Notes: a model not told the origin generated them from the sequence alone. Shown: positions 38,636 through 48,864, counted from the stretch's first letter. The stretch: DNA of 64,000 nt from Acinetobacter haemolyticus CIP 64.3 = MTCC 9819 (GCF_000369065.1 NZ_KB849802.1:3642-67641), one strand, 5' to 3'. Numbers and translations: made by a program.

Positions 38636-39169
38636 GTGATTTCAAGCAAAGCAGTGAAACCCACCTTGCAATTTGCCTACGTCAAACTCATGATGGATGT
38701 TGTCGGTCGTGGTTTAGTCATGGCAAGTCAAGTGGATGATGAAGTACATGAGGAAGTATCAAAATTTCCTGTCGGTTTTGTACTTTCGATGAATGTTTTC
38801 CCCAATGGACCTGCATTTATTGCAAAAGTAACCGAAGATAAAACGCTGGAACTTGTACCAAACTACAAAGGGAAACCAGATTTAACTATTACCTTTAAGC
38901 ATCTTACCCATGCATTTTTAGTATTCTCATTTCAAGAGAGTACTGCCCAAGCTTTTGCCAATGATCGCATGATTGCTGACGGTGACGTATCTAGTGCAAT
39001 CCGTCTTGTTCGCTGCCTAAATAAGATGGAAGCATTAATCCTGCCAAAATTAATTGCTTCACTCGCAGTAAAACGCTACCCAGCCGAATTGACATTAAAA
39101 GAAAAATTCACGGGTGCAAAAAATATCTATCTGAAAGTCGCTAAATCATATCTCAAACGGAGCGCATAA
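38636..39169 (+). CDS. SCP2 sterol-binding-domain protein
   Basis: 177 residues from GTG 38636 with AAGGG upstream. An SCP2-like fold occupies roughly residues 40-130 (KVTEDKTLELVPNYKGKPDLTI, AFANDRMIADGDVSSAIRLV), a hydrophobic-ligand cavity domain. Ends 2 bp before the iron-containing alcohol dehydrogenase, so the two are co-translated. The pair suggests handling of a hydrophobic alcohol or aldehyde (inference). Confidence 0.8.
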   Translation: MISSKAVKPTLQFAYVKLMMDVVGRGLVMASQVDDEVHEEVSKFPVGFVLSMNVFPNGPAFIAKVTEDKTLELVPNYKGKPDLTITFKHLTHAFLVFSFQESTAQAFANDRMIADGDVSSAIRLVRCLNKMEALILPKLIASLAVKRYPAELTLKEKFTGAKNIYLKVAKSYLKRSA

Positions 39170-39171
39170 CC

Positions 39172-40356
39172 ATGGCTAAGCCTTATTACGAGTTTTTCTG
39201 TCCTGTAAAAGTCATTGCTGGTAATGCTGCGTTAGAGCATATTCCTTTCGAACTTGCAACTTTAGGTGCAAAACGCCCTATGATCATTACTGATAAAGGC
39301 GTTCGAGCAAATGGCTTACTCAGCCCAATTGAAGCAGCATTTAGCACCACAGATGCGGTAATTGGTGCAATTTTTGATGATGTTCCACCTGACTCAAGTT
39401 TAGAGGTAGTTCGCTCAGCAGCTGAAACTTATCGCAAACAAAACTGTGATGCCATTATCGCCATTGGTGGTGGTTCAGTGATTGACACCTCTAAAGCAAC
39501 CAATATCTTGGTATCTGAAGGCGGTGATGACCTGTTACAGTACTCAGGTGCACACAACCTACCAAAGCCACTCAAACCTTTCTTTGTAATTCCAACAACA
39601 TCAGGTACGGGTTCTGAAGTCACGATGGTTGCTGTAGTTTCTGATACGCAACGCAATGTAAAATTGGCTTTTGCTTCCTATTATTTGATGCCTCATGCCG
39701 CGATCCTTGATCCACGTATGACCATGACTTTACCACCGCATTTAACCGCAATGACAGGTATGGATGCACTTACTCACTGTGTAGAAGCGTATACGTGTTT
39801 GGCAGCCAATCCACTCAGTGATGCATATGCAAGTGCGGGTATAAAGAAAATCAGTGAAAATCTATTCAAAGTCCTCGACAATCCAAGTGATGCACAAGGT
39901 CGTTTAGAGCTTGCTCAAGCATCGACAATGGCTGGTATCGCATTTTCAAATTCAATGGTCGGTCTTGTTCACTCGCTTGGTCATGCTTTAGGTGCGGTTG
40001 CCCACCTCCCGCATGGACTATGCATGAATTTATTCTTACCGTATGTACTTGAATACAACAAAGAAGTGAATGGCCAAAAGATTGGCGAGTTGTTGCTTCC
40101 TTTAGCAGGTGCAGACATCTATTCTCAAACCCCTGCAAACCAACGTGCTGACAAAGCAATTGCTACGATTTTGACGATGCGTGATCGTTTACATAGCTTG
40201 ACCAAATTACCGCGTACGTTGCGGGAAACAGGTAAGATTACTGAAGCCCAACTGGATGAGGTTGCTGAAAAAGCATTGAATGATGGATCTATCATCTACA
40301 ATCCGAAAGAAGCAAATCTCAAAGATCTTCGCGCTATTTTACAAAAAGCGTGGTAA
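39172..40356 (+). CDS. Iron-containing alcohol dehydrogenase
   Basis: 394 residues, type III ADH fold. NAD-binding GGGSVIDTSKA (about 101-111) and TTSGTGSEVTMVAVV (about 143-157). Metal ligands are in MTGMDALTHCVEAY (Asp, His) and VHSLGHALGAVAHLPHG (two His). Substrate cannot be set from sequence. Second gene of the SCP2-ADH operon, ending in the long hairpin terminator at 40388-40452. Confidence 0.93.
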   Translation: MAKPYYEFFCPVKVIAGNAALEHIPFELATLGAKRPMIITDKGVRANGLLSPIEAAFSTTDAVIGAIFDDVPPDSSLEVVRSAAETYRKQNCDAIIAIGGGSVIDTSKATNILVSEGGDDLLQYSGAHNLPKPLKPFFVIPTTSGTGSEVTMVAVVSDTQRNVKLAFASYYLMPHAAILDPRMTMTLPPHLTAMTGMDALTHCVEAYTCLAANPLSDAYASAGIKKISENLFKVLDNPSDAQGRLELAQASTMAGIAFSNSMVGLVHSLGHALGAVAHLPHGLCMNLFLPYVLEYNKEVNGQKIGELLLPLAGADIYSQTPANQRADKAIATILTMRDRLHSLTKLPRTLRETGKITEAQLDEVAEKALNDGSIIYNPKEANLKDLRAILQKAW

Positions 40357-40387
40357 GACCTCACTTAGCTAAATAAATATTTAGTAA

Positions 40388-40452
40388 ATAAGCCTCGACT
40401 CACTTAGATTTACATCATGATCCATGTAAATTTAGGGTTCGAGGCTTTTTTA
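40388..40452 (+). terminator. Long two-part terminator hairpin after alcohol dehydrogenase
   Basis: Outer stem AAGCCTCGA / TCGAGGCTT encloses an inner stem TTTACAT / ATGTAAA, followed by TTTTTT. Unusually long for a simple terminator. Confidence 0.75.
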
Positions 40453-40527
40453 TGGCAAATGAACCCATAATTCATCGAATTCTCAACCAAATTGGCAAAA
40501 AAATTGCTAAAAAATACAGAAAAGTGC

Positions 40528-40610
40528 TGACAATTTACGCCAAATTAGGATAGATTGGCGCACTTCGCTTTTTTTTCTGTAGGGGGGATCATTTTTGTCT
40601 CAAATGATCC
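40528..40610 (+). promoter_or_regulatory. Candidate promoter and leader hairpin of the APC permease gene
   Basis: CTGACA (40528), 18 bp, TAGATT is a possible promoter. Downstream are a T8 run after GCGCACTTCGC and a 9-bp perfect stem GGATCATTT (40586-40594) / AAATGATCC (40602-40610) with a 7-base loop, about 45 nt before the start. It might attenuate expression. Confidence 0.35.
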
Positions 40611-40656
40611 TTAAACCATAGCTGATCCTTGATCAACGATAATGAGGATAACGCCG

Positions 40657-42054
40657 TTGACAAACATCTCTGGGACTCAATCAGCAGCTAAACTGCAAAA
40701 AACATTAGGTCTATGGCACGTCATAATTATTGGTTTGGCTTATGTTCAGCCAATGACGTTATTTGATACTTTCGGTCTCGTATCCGAAGCAAGTAATCAC
40801 CATGTTCCAACCTCTTATATCTTCGCCCTCGTTGCCATTTTGCTAACCTCAATTAGCTATGGGCATATGATCCGACGTTATCCTTCGTCAGGCTCCGCCT
40901 ATACCTACGCACAAAAATCGATTCATCCGAATGTCGGTTTTATGGTCGGTTGGTCATCTTGGCTAGATTACCTACTCTCTCCTATGGTGAATATCATTCT
41001 TGCTGTCATTTATTTGACTGCATTATTTCCAGATATTAATCACTGGGTTTGGGTTGTAGTTCTCACCGCATTTATGACGGGTGTTAATTTACGTGGTGCA
41101 AGATTCGTTGCGAACTTTAACAGTTGGATTGTATTGGTACAGTTAATTGTTATCGGTACATTTACCTACTTGGTTTACAGTAAATTGCAGATGGGTGTAA
41201 ACGCGGATGGTCCGATTACCGCAGAAACTCGTTATCAATTATGGACACTTGAGCCATTTTGGAATGAGCTCACATCTGTTGGTGCGCTGATTACAGGTGC
41301 AACTTTACTGTGCTTCTCATTTACGGGCTTTGACTCGTTGAGTTCACTTGCTGAAGAAACTAAAGATACCGAGAAAACGCTACCTAAAGCAATTTTCTTA
41401 ACTGCTTTATTTGCAGGCGTAATCTTCATTATCAGCACATATTTCATTCAGCTTTATTTCCCTGGTAACCCAAGCAGTTACTTTAAAGATATTGCTGAAA
41501 CACAACCAGAAATCCTATTGCTCGTGGGTGGTTCACTATTCCAATCATACGTACTTGCATTTGCAATTATTACGGTAATGGCTTCAGGTATTTCAGCCCA
41601 TGCTGGTGTTTCACGTCTCATGTATGTCATGGGTCGCGATGGCATTATTAACAAAAAGATTTTCGGTCATATTAGTCCAAAAACATTTACACCATCTTAT
41701 AACATCTTGATCGTTGGTCTTGTTGCTTTATCAGCAGGCTTTATGGATCTAGATATTGTGATTTCGATGATTAGTTTTGGTGCTTTAACCGCATTTACCT
41801 TTGTAAATTTATCGGTTATTTCTCGTTATGCACTTCGAGAAGGCCGTACCAAGACATTTAAAGAAATCATCAATTATGTCGTTATTCCGTTGTGTGGTTT
41901 TATCAGTATCTTTGCCTTATGGCTAGAAATTGAGGAAACTGCATTGAAATACGGTTTATGGTGGGCAATGTTTGGGGTGCTATATCTAGGCTATAAAACT
42001 AAGGGCTTTAAATATACCGCTCCACAATACAATGAGTTTGATGACAAGCATTAA
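40657..42054 (+). CDS. APC-family amino-acid permease
   Basis: 465 residues from TTG 40657 (LTNISGTQSAAKLQ), chosen because GAGG lies 9 bp upstream; ATG 40642 would add five residues but has no ribosome site. Twelve membrane helices. APC signature GLAYVQPMTLFDTFGLVSE in helix 1 and FSFTGFDSLSSLAEETKDTEK around helix 6. Family members import amino acids or amines; substrate not predictable. Followed by the strong convergent terminator at 42076-42110. Confidence 0.88.
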   Translation: MTNISGTQSAAKLQKTLGLWHVIIIGLAYVQPMTLFDTFGLVSEASNHHVPTSYIFALVAILLTSISYGHMIRRYPSSGSAYTYAQKSIHPNVGFMVGWSSWLDYLLSPMVNIILAVIYLTALFPDINHWVWVVVLTAFMTGVNLRGARFVANFNSWIVLVQLIVIGTFTYLVYSKLQMGVNADGPITAETRYQLWTLEPFWNELTSVGALITGATLLCFSFTGFDSLSSLAEETKDTEKTLPKAIFLTALFAGVIFIISTYFIQLYFPGNPSSYFKDIAETQPEILLLVGGSLFQSYVLAFAIITVMASGISAHAGVSRLMYVMGRDGIINKKIFGHISPKTFTPSYNILIVGLVALSAGFMDLDIVISMISFGALTAFTFVNLSVISRYALREGRTKTFKEIINYVVIPLCGFISIFALWLEIEETALKYGLWWAMFGVLYLGYKTKGFKYTAPQYNEFDDKH

Positions 42055-42075
42055 CTTGCTTCCCAATTAACTCAT

Positions 42076-42110
42076 TAAAAAAGGTGCAGTTTTCAACTGC
42101 ACCTTTTTTT
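42076..42110. terminator. Bidirectional terminator, APC permease / flavodoxin gene
   Basis: AAAAAAGGTGCAGTT-TTC-AACTGCACCTTTTTTT, a perfect 15-bp stem between convergent genes. Confidence 0.88.
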
Positions 42111-42113
42111 GTA

Positions 42114-42671
42114 TTATGCAGAAGCCAAACGCTCCACAACATTTTTGACACGTTGTGCATAATGTTTAGCGGTTTCCAAATCTCCAGATGGAATTTCATC
42201 AGTACTCGCATCCGAAGGTGATTGCACCAATAAGCCAACCGATCCGCCTAGGTTGTTGACATCTTCCCGTTTGGCGGCTTTGGTATTGGCAGGAAGTAAG
42301 CCTAAGCTCACCCATATTCCACCATGCTGTGAAGCCAAAGTTTGTAATTGAATGAGTGTCACTTGCTTATCACCATTTAAACTTGCGCTATTGGTAAAAC
42401 CTGCAAAAACTTTGTCTTGCCAACCACGTGTAAACCAAATTTTTGATGATGCATCAGCAAATTTCTTAAATTGCCAAGGTGCAGCAGCCATATAAGTTGG
42501 TGTCCCAAAAACGATTCCTTGCGCATCACTTAAAGTTTGCCAGTCTTGTTCAGTAATTTCACCATTTTGATCAATCTCGATTAATGTTGCATCAATTGCT
42601 TGTGCAAAAGTTTCAGCCACAACTTTGGTATGGCCATAGCCTGAGTAATAAACCACTGCAATTTTTGTCAT
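42114..42671 (-). CDS. Flavodoxin-family NAD(P)H:quinone oxidoreductase
   Basis: 185 residues, WrbA-like flavodoxin fold. FMN phosphate loop YYSGYGHTKVVAETFA (about 8-23) and FGTPTYMAAAPWQFKKFADA (about 75-94), then KVFAGFTNSAS. It reduces quinones by two electrons to avoid semiquinone. Divergent from an HxlR-type regulator with a shared 20-bp palindrome between them, so probably repressed by that regulator and induced by quinones or similar electrophiles (inference from the HxlR family). Confidence 0.88.
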   Translation of the reverse strand: MTKIAVVYYSGYGHTKVVAETFAQAIDATLIEIDQNGEITEQDWQTLSDAQGIVFGTPTYMAAAPWQFKKFADASSKIWFTRGWQDKVFAGFTNSASLNGDKQVTLIQLQTLASQHGGIWVSLGLLPANTKAAKREDVNNLGGSVGLLVQSPSDASTDEIPSGDLETAKHYAQRVKNVVERLASA

Positions 42672-42705
42672 GAGTTCACCTAGTGTTTTTTAAAAGTTCG
42701 ATTTA

Positions 42706-42733
42706 ATGATATATTTTAGAAACTAGGTGTCAA
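42706..42733 (-). promoter_or_regulatory. Promoter of the flavodoxin gene
   Basis: Minus-strand TTGACA (42733-42728), a 16-bp spacer and TATCAT (42711-42706). The -35 hexamer abuts the palindrome at 42735-42754. Confidence 0.65.
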
Positions 42734-42734
42734 T

Positions 42735-42754
42735 TAGTTACCAATAGGTAACTA
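42735..42754. promoter_or_regulatory. Operator palindrome for HxlR-type regulator
   Basis: TAGTTACC-AATA-GGTAACTA, perfect 8-bp arms, placed next to the -35 box of the flavodoxin promoter and 35 bp before the HxlR gene start. Size and symmetry fit a dimeric winged-helix repressor. Confidence 0.65.
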
Positions 42755-42788
42755 GTGAACTGTGAATGAAAAGTTGAGGGTACCAAAG

Positions 42789-43169
42789 ATGATTAAAGGC
42801 TTGAAATATAATATTTATCAACAGCATTGCCCTGCTCGATTATTTTTTGAAAAAATTGCAGATAAATGGGTTTTATTAATCATCAATGTTTTGGCTAAAG
42901 AGAGTCAGCACTTCAATTTACTTAAAAAGAACATCGAAGGGATTTCGCCAAAGGTTCTCTCACAGAAATTAAAAATGCTTGAGCGAGATGGTTTTATTGA
43001 AAGGCAAGTACAAGACACCTCACCAATTCGTGTGGAATATTCTTTGACAGCTTTAGGTTTAGAAGTTGCTGAAATGGCATTTCAGTTGAAAGATTGGGCT
43101 GAGAGTAATATCGAACAAATCATTTCTGCTCAACAACGTTTTGATGCTATACAAGAAAAAATAGAATAA
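42789..43169 (+). CDS. HxlR-family transcriptional regulator
   Basis: 126 residues from ATG 42789 with GAGGG 8 bp upstream; a GTG nine codons earlier is the alternative. One winged-helix domain, starting CPARLFFEKIADKWVLLIINVL (Cys near residue 13) and continuing through ISPKVLSQKLKMLERDGFIERQV. HxlR proteins such as YodB and QorR sense quinones, diamide or aldehydes through this N-terminal cysteine. Its own gene and the divergent quinone reductase are the likely targets. Confidence 0.88.
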   Translation: MIKGLKYNIYQQHCPARLFFEKIADKWVLLIINVLAKESQHFNLLKKNIEGISPKVLSQKLKMLERDGFIERQVQDTSPIRVEYSLTALGLEVAEMAFQLKDWAESNIEQIISAQQRFDAIQEKIE

Positions 43170-43184
43170 TCCGATGAGGTCCGT

Positions 43185-43565
43185 ATGCAACCACAACCTT
43201 TAATTGCTGTTACAGATGTCGAGAAAACCAGTCAGTGGTATCAAACTGTGCTTGGCCTGCAAAGCGGACATGGCGGCAAAGAATATGAACAGTTGCTATT
43301 TGAGCAAACCATGGTGTTGCAATTACATCAATGGCAAGCGCATGACCACTCATATATTGGAGAGCCTAAATATGTGATTGGCAATGGTGTTCTGTTGTGG
43401 TTTGAAAGCAAGCAATTTGATGAAATTGTCAAAAGCCTGCAAGCCCACCACGTTGAAATATTGGAAGGTCCAAAATACAACCCGAATGCACACCATCGCG
43501 AAATTTGGTTTAAAGACCTAAATGGTTATACACTCGTTGTTGCTAGTCCATATGGTGATATATAA
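43185..43565 (+). CDS. VOC-family (glyoxalase-like) protein
   Basis: 126 residues, two beta-alpha-beta-beta-beta modules: PLIAVTDVEKTSQWYQTVLGLQ (5-26) and the C-terminal HHREIWFKDLNGYTLVVASPYG with the typical metal-ligand Glu. Starts 16 bp after the HxlR gene on the same strand, suggesting co-transcription and a role in handling reactive electrophiles together with the quinone reductase (inference). Substrate unknown. Confidence 0.85.
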   Translation: MQPQPLIAVTDVEKTSQWYQTVLGLQSGHGGKEYEQLLFEQTMVLQLHQWQAHDHSYIGEPKYVIGNGVLLWFESKQFDEIVKSLQAHHVEILEGPKYNPNAHHREIWFKDLNGYTLVVASPYGDI

Positions 43566-43578
43566 AAGTCCAATACAA

Positions 43579-44049
43579 TCAGAGCTGTTTGAACCCTTGT
43601 TGTCTCCACGCCTCGTATACAATAACTGCAGTTGCGTTAGATAGATTTAAGCTTCTAGAGTTTTCAGCCATGGGCAGGCGAATCCACTGATCTTGAGGGA
43701 ACATCAAACGGACTTGTTCAGGTAAACCTCGAGTTTCTGGTCCCATTAACAATGCAACAGGACGATTTAGATCAACTGTATGCGGTGTTGCAGTTCCTTT
43801 TGTTGTCAGTGGAAAAACATGTTCCACACCTTTAGCTTTTAGATCAGCAAGGCATAATTCAATATTATCCCAAATTTGCATTCTCGCCCATTCGTGATAG
43901 TCCAAACCTGCACGTTTCAACTTTTTATCATCTAGCTCAAAACCCAAAGGTTTGACCAAGTGTAGTTGCGCACCTGTATTGGCACATAGACGAATGATAT
44001 TACCTGTATTCGCAGGAATCTCAGGCTCGTATAGGACGACATGAATCAC
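43579..44049 (-). CDS. trmL: tRNA (cytidine(34)-2'-O)-methyltransferase
   Basis: 156 residues from GTG 44049 ([22 protein letters not shown], the family start). SPOUT trefoil-knot methyltransferase: SAM-binding segments [13 protein letters not shown] (about 107-119) and [20 protein letters not shown] (about 131-150). Methylates the wobble base of tRNA-Leu. Convergent with the VOC gene, with only 13 bp between the stop codons. Confidence 0.93.
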   Translation of the reverse strand: MIHVVLYEPEIPANTGNIIRLCANTGAQLHLVKPLGFELDDKKLKRAGLDYHEWARMQIWDNIELCLADLKAKGVEHVFPLTTKGTATPHTVDLNRPVALLMGPETRGLPEQVRLMFPQDQWIRLPMAENSRSLNLSNATAVIVYEAWRQQGFKQL

Positions 44050-44196
44050 TTAATTACTCACTTATACATATATTAGCTTGCTTGGCACAGAACCCTAATT
44101 TAGTCGGGAATATAGTCATGAGCGTCTCTCAGGCAGATATCCTTCTTGCGGAGTTTTCACTCATCAGGGCCGCAATAGTCAATCGCTGCATCCCCC
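44050..44196. other. Unexplained GC-rich interval between trmL and cysG
   Basis: The 100 bp nearest cysG are more GC-rich than the flanks. In the minus-strand sense they could fold a stem TTGCG/CGCAA around GAGT-GAAA-ACTC with an 8-base bulge. Only three tiny frames (15, 11 and 21 codons) occur. No T run is present. Possible small RNA or leader of trmL; not identified. Confidence 0.35.
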
Positions 44197-45573
44197 TCAC
44201 TCATGCCATTTTAACTGTTCGCGTAGACTCACCACTTCACCAATAATGGTTAAAGTCGGTGCTACGATTTGATGCTCTGATACTTTAGTTGCAATATCCG
44301 CCAAAGTACCGACCACCACTTTTTGTTCAGGAGTCGTTCCTTTAGAAATGAGCGCTACAGGCATAGTGGGGCGCTGACCATGTGCAATCAGTTGCTCACA
44401 AATTCGCTCTAATCCAACTAAACCCATATACAGTACCAAAGTTTGGTTTTCATAGACCAGTTCGTTCCAAGGTAACTCTGGTGAACCTTCTTTTAAATGC
44501 CCTGTCAAGAAACGTACACTTTGTGCATAATCACGATGTGTCAGCGGAATACCCGCATATGCAGAACAACCCGAAGCAGCGGTAATCCCCGGCACCACTT
44601 GAAAAGTCACATTGGCTTCTACCAATTCTTGAATTTCTTCACCACCACGCCCAAAGATAAAAGGATCTCCCCCTTTTAAACGGCAAACACGTCTACCTTT
44701 TTGCGCATACTCCACCAATAAAGCATTGATACCATCTTGTGGCACAGAATGATTGGAACGTGCTTTTCCCACATAAATTTTTTCCGCATCACGGCGGCAT
44801 AATTCCAAAATGGGTGCAGATACCAAACGATCATAGATCACGACATCTGCCTGCTGCATGAGACGCAATGCTTTTAACGTTAAAAGTTCTGGATCACCCG
44901 GCCCTGCACCCACTAAATAAACCTCACCTTTGGGTGCAATCCATTCACTAAGCGCCTGCTGAATCAAATCGTTAGCAACATCAATATTGTCATTGAAAAC
45001 CTGCTCTTTAAGCGGGCTGGCATACAAATTTTCCCAAAAGATACGACGCTCATCTGGATTGGTGATTTTTTCTTTGACTTGCTTACGCCATTTTCCTGAA
45101 AACTCAGCAAGTCTTCCCATGCCATGCGGCACAATCGTTTCAATTTGAGTACGAAGCTGTCTAGATAAAACAGGTGATGCACCATTAGATGCAACCGAAA
45201 TCACCAAAGGCGAACGATCAATAATTGCGGGGACCATAAAACGACAATGTGGAATATCATCAACACTGTTGACCAGCAAATTACGCTGTTCACATTGCTC
45301 AAATACCGTTTTATTGACCACAGGTTGGTCGGTCGCTGCAATAATCAGTCGATAAGGAGTTGCAAGAATATCTTCTGAGAAAGGTTTGTAAATACACTGC
45401 CCTGCTGACTTTTCAACCAGAGCAGTTAATTCAGGCTCGATCTCAGGCGCAATCACATCAACAATTGCACCCGCTTTGACCAACAAGTTTGCTTTGCGAT
45501 AAGCAATATGCCCACCACCAACAATCAGACATCGTTGCTGCTGCAACTTTAAAGAGATTGGGAAAATTTCCAC
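44197..45573 (-). CDS. cysG: Siroheme synthase (CysG)
   Basis: 458 residues from GTG 45573 (AGAGG 6 bp upstream). The N-terminal precorrin-2 dehydrogenase/ferrochelatase domain (about 1-210) has CLIVGGGHIAYRKANLLVKAG. The C-terminal SAM uroporphyrinogen-III methyltransferase domain has VYLVGAGPGDPELLTLKALR, VGKARSNHSVPQDGIN and CRLKGGDPFIFGRGGEE. Makes siroheme for sulfite and nitrite reductases. The fused form is normal for gamma-proteobacteria. Confidence 0.95.
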   Translation of the reverse strand: MEIFPISLKLQQQRCLIVGGGHIAYRKANLLVKAGAIVDVIAPEIEPELTALVEKSAGQCIYKPFSEDILATPYRLIIAATDQPVVNKTVFEQCEQRNLLVNSVDDIPHCRFMVPAIIDRSPLVISVASNGASPVLSRQLRTQIETIVPHGMGRLAEFSGKWRKQVKEKITNPDERRIFWENLYASPLKEQVFNDNIDVANDLIQQALSEWIAPKGEVYLVGAGPGDPELLTLKALRLMQQADVVIYDRLVSAPILELCRRDAEKIYVGKARSNHSVPQDGINALLVEYAQKGRRVCRLKGGDPFIFGRGGEEIQELVEANVTFQVVPGITAASGCSAYAGIPLTHRDYAQSVRFLTGHLKEGSPELPWNELVYENQTLVLYMGLVGLERICEQLIAHGQRPTMPVALISKGTTPEQKVVVGTLADIATKVSEHQIVAPTLTIIGEVVSLREQLKWHE

Positions 45574-45640
45574 ATCATGCCTCTATATTTTCAATCTGAT
45601 TGAGATAAAGCAAAAACTGTGCACAAATTCGATGCACAGC

Positions 45641-46918
<1,278 letters not shown>

Positions 46919-46962
46919 TCATGAATAGAGAAAAAACTGGCTATAGTGTAAGGCTTTAACCT

Positions 46963-47004
46963 GAAAAAATACAGCATCTACCTCGTAATTGCAGATGCTG
47001 TATC
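46963..47004 (-). terminator. Terminator of RsiV-like lipoprotein gene
   Basis: ACAGCATCT / AGATGCTGT stem with a 13-base loop, followed on the minus strand by TATTTTTT. Confidence 0.7.
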
Positions 47005-47014
47005 TAGATTAAGA

Positions 47015-47773
47015 TTAATTAGGGATTTTCGGTAGGCTTGGCAAGTATTCTGCCTTGATAAACTCTTTTGCTGCATAATAAGGCAAGGTCAACTCACTCA
47101 TACCTTCAGCATAAGACGCGAGCTCATAAAGTGGATAAACGAATACGATTCCATTGACCCCATAATAATAATTATCGCTGACTTGTAGTTGATCTTTCTT
47201 AATATTGTGCTCATCTAACCAATTTTGATTTGCAGCGTACAACTCGTCCCGCAGTTTTTGATCCATACCGTCTTTAACCAAATCCTGTACACGAATATGT
47301 TTTTTATCGCTTAAATCAAAATTAACAAATTCTTGATGATACATCCCATGTGCAGCACCCGAGGGATAGGTATAGCTCTGAATCGCAAAAGTCGCCAAAT
47401 TGTAATTTTGCCCAACAAAGCGAACATAAGTACTGCTTTCACTGAGTGCAGGCTCTCCCTCAGGAACTTTTACTTGTTGATCATTCAAATTTGCAAACGC
47501 ATTTGGTTCTGCTTTTTTCATACGCGCTACAAAATAATCATCAATCCATTTCAGATTGGTTTTTACCGTTTGCAGATCATAGTTGGTACAACCATCCTCT
47601 AAACAGACTTTCTGTTTAGGTAACTCAACTGCCACAACTTGAGCCTGAACCAATGGGATATTGGTTTTCTCAACTTTAGGTGTCGTATCTGATTTTGGTT
47701 GGCAACCTGCTAATGCGAAAATGGTCAGTATAGGAATCAATGGAATTAATATTGATGATTTTGAGCTGTTCAT
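47015..47773 (-). CDS. RsiV/DUF3298-family lipoprotein
   Basis: 252 residues from ATG 47773. Lipoprotein signal peptide (IPILTIFALAGCQPK, lipobox LAGC with Cys near residue 24). The mature part carries a DUF4163/DUF3298-like pair of domains: YVRFVGQNYNLATFAIQSYTYPSGAAHGMYHQEFVNFDL and a C-terminal DUF3298-type VNGIVFVYPLYELASYAEGMSEL segment, as in the ectodomain of the anti-sigma factor RsiV. No sigma-binding part is present. Role unknown; outer-membrane attachment inferred. Confidence 0.78.
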   Translation of the reverse strand: MNSSKSSILIPLIPILTIFALAGCQPKSDTTPKVEKTNIPLVQAQVVAVELPKQKVCLEDGCTNYDLQTVKTNLKWIDDYFVARMKKAEPNAFANLNDQQVKVPEGEPALSESSTYVRFVGQNYNLATFAIQSYTYPSGAAHGMYHQEFVNFDLSDKKHIRVQDLVKDGMDQKLRDELYAANQNWLDEHNIKKDQLQVSDNYYYGVNGIVFVYPLYELASYAEGMSELTLPYYAAKEFIKAEYLPSLPKIPN

Positions 47774-47849
47774 TGTCATGCAAGTCTCTAATGTTTTTCT
47801 TCACTATACAAAGCCTTGCTCACAGATGAAATTAAAAAATGTATCTGAC

Positions 47850-47877
47850 AAAAAGCCGCAATATCTGCGGCTTTTTG
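47850..47877 (-). terminator. Rho-independent terminator of lolA
   Basis: AAAAAGCCGCA-ATA-TCTGCGGCTTTTT, 21 bp past the lolA stop. Confidence 0.8.
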
Positions 47878-47897
47878 AGATAACATCTATAGAAATA

Positions 47898-48593
47898 TTA
47901 TTGATCAATAATATCAGTGCCTTTTGGCGGCTCAAAATTAAATACAGAAGCAGGAATTGCTTGATTGACCTTCACATTACTGAAACGCACATAAGTGGTT
48001 TGACCCAATGAGTCTTGTAAAATCATCAAATTCGGTGCTCTATTCGCGCCAAAGCTGATTGTTAAACTTTGGAACGTGCTGTCATCCTGTTTTGGATACA
48101 AGGTATAATACAATTTCGTGCGATCGGGTTGTGTCACACGATAAGACTGCATGATTTGATTGGTATTTCCCGACAACAATAATGCAGGGGTATTTGCCAC
48201 CTGATCATCTAGGTTTTGACGAATTGCCTGTTGTAGATCAGGATCATAAATCCACACTGTTTTCCCAGATGTGACAATCGTTTGTTTTGCTGGGCTAGTA
48301 ATTTCCCAATAGAATTTACCTGGGCGTTCAACCTTCATCACACCTTTAAAAGTTTGATTCATGTGCTGAGCAGTAAGCCCGCGTTTTGGTGCAGCCTTAT
48401 TGTTGCTTACTTTCGTTGTTTGTTCAAAGTCTGCAGTGAAGCGTTGCAAGCTTGATAATTGTTGAACCAAACTCGTCGTTGCCTGTTGAGCTGATGCCGC
48501 CACCGGTGCAGCAGACACCTGAATACTAACAACAGGCGCAAGTGTAATTGCACTTAAAGTTGTCGCGTAAGCTATTTTTTTCATAAAATTCAT
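47898..48593 (-). CDS. lolA: Outer-membrane lipoprotein carrier protein LolA
   Basis: 231 residues. Signal peptide MKKIAYATTLSAITLAPVV beginning at the second Met (48584), which may be the true start. The mature domain has the LolA pattern: LSSLQRFTADFEQTT, MKVERPGKFYWEIT, TVWIYDPDLQQAIRQNLDDQ, ALLLSGN. Periplasmic chaperone moving lipoproteins from LolCDE to LolB. Its clients include AdeK and AdeI-type lipoproteins. Confidence 0.93.
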   Translation of the reverse strand: MNFMKKIAYATTLSAITLAPVVSIQVSAAPVAASAQQATTSLVQQLSSLQRFTADFEQTTKVSNNKAAPKRGLTAQHMNQTFKGVMKVERPGKFYWEITSPAKQTIVTSGKTVWIYDPDLQQAIRQNLDDQVANTPALLLSGNTNQIMQSYRVTQPDRTKLYYTLYPKQDDSTFQSLTISFGANRAPNLMILQDSLGQTTYVRFSNVKVNQAIPASVFNFEPPKGTDIIDQ

Positions 48594-48864
48594 AAAATGA
48601 ACCTTCTATCAGAGTTCTACTGTTATGACGACATCTTACTGTTTTTAATCACTAAAAAAATGAAGAAAAGCAGCGGTTTTGTGTAGTTCGTGTCGCAAAG
48701 TTCAGCATTATGTATGAAGTTACAGCCTTTATGTAGAAATTGTAATAAATAAAAATTCTATTCCTCGACCACAATTTATGAGTTTGATGCTATGACATTT
48801 TGGATAGAAATTATTGATAAAGAATGTACTAGACCATAGCTTACAGTTTGATAATCTAAGTCCA

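Noticed and set aside
44115..44165. Hammerhead ribozyme core (CTGATGA ... GAAAAC on the minus strand)
   Set aside because: Stem II is missing and no proper cleavage triplet with stems I and III could be formed; the match is probably chance.
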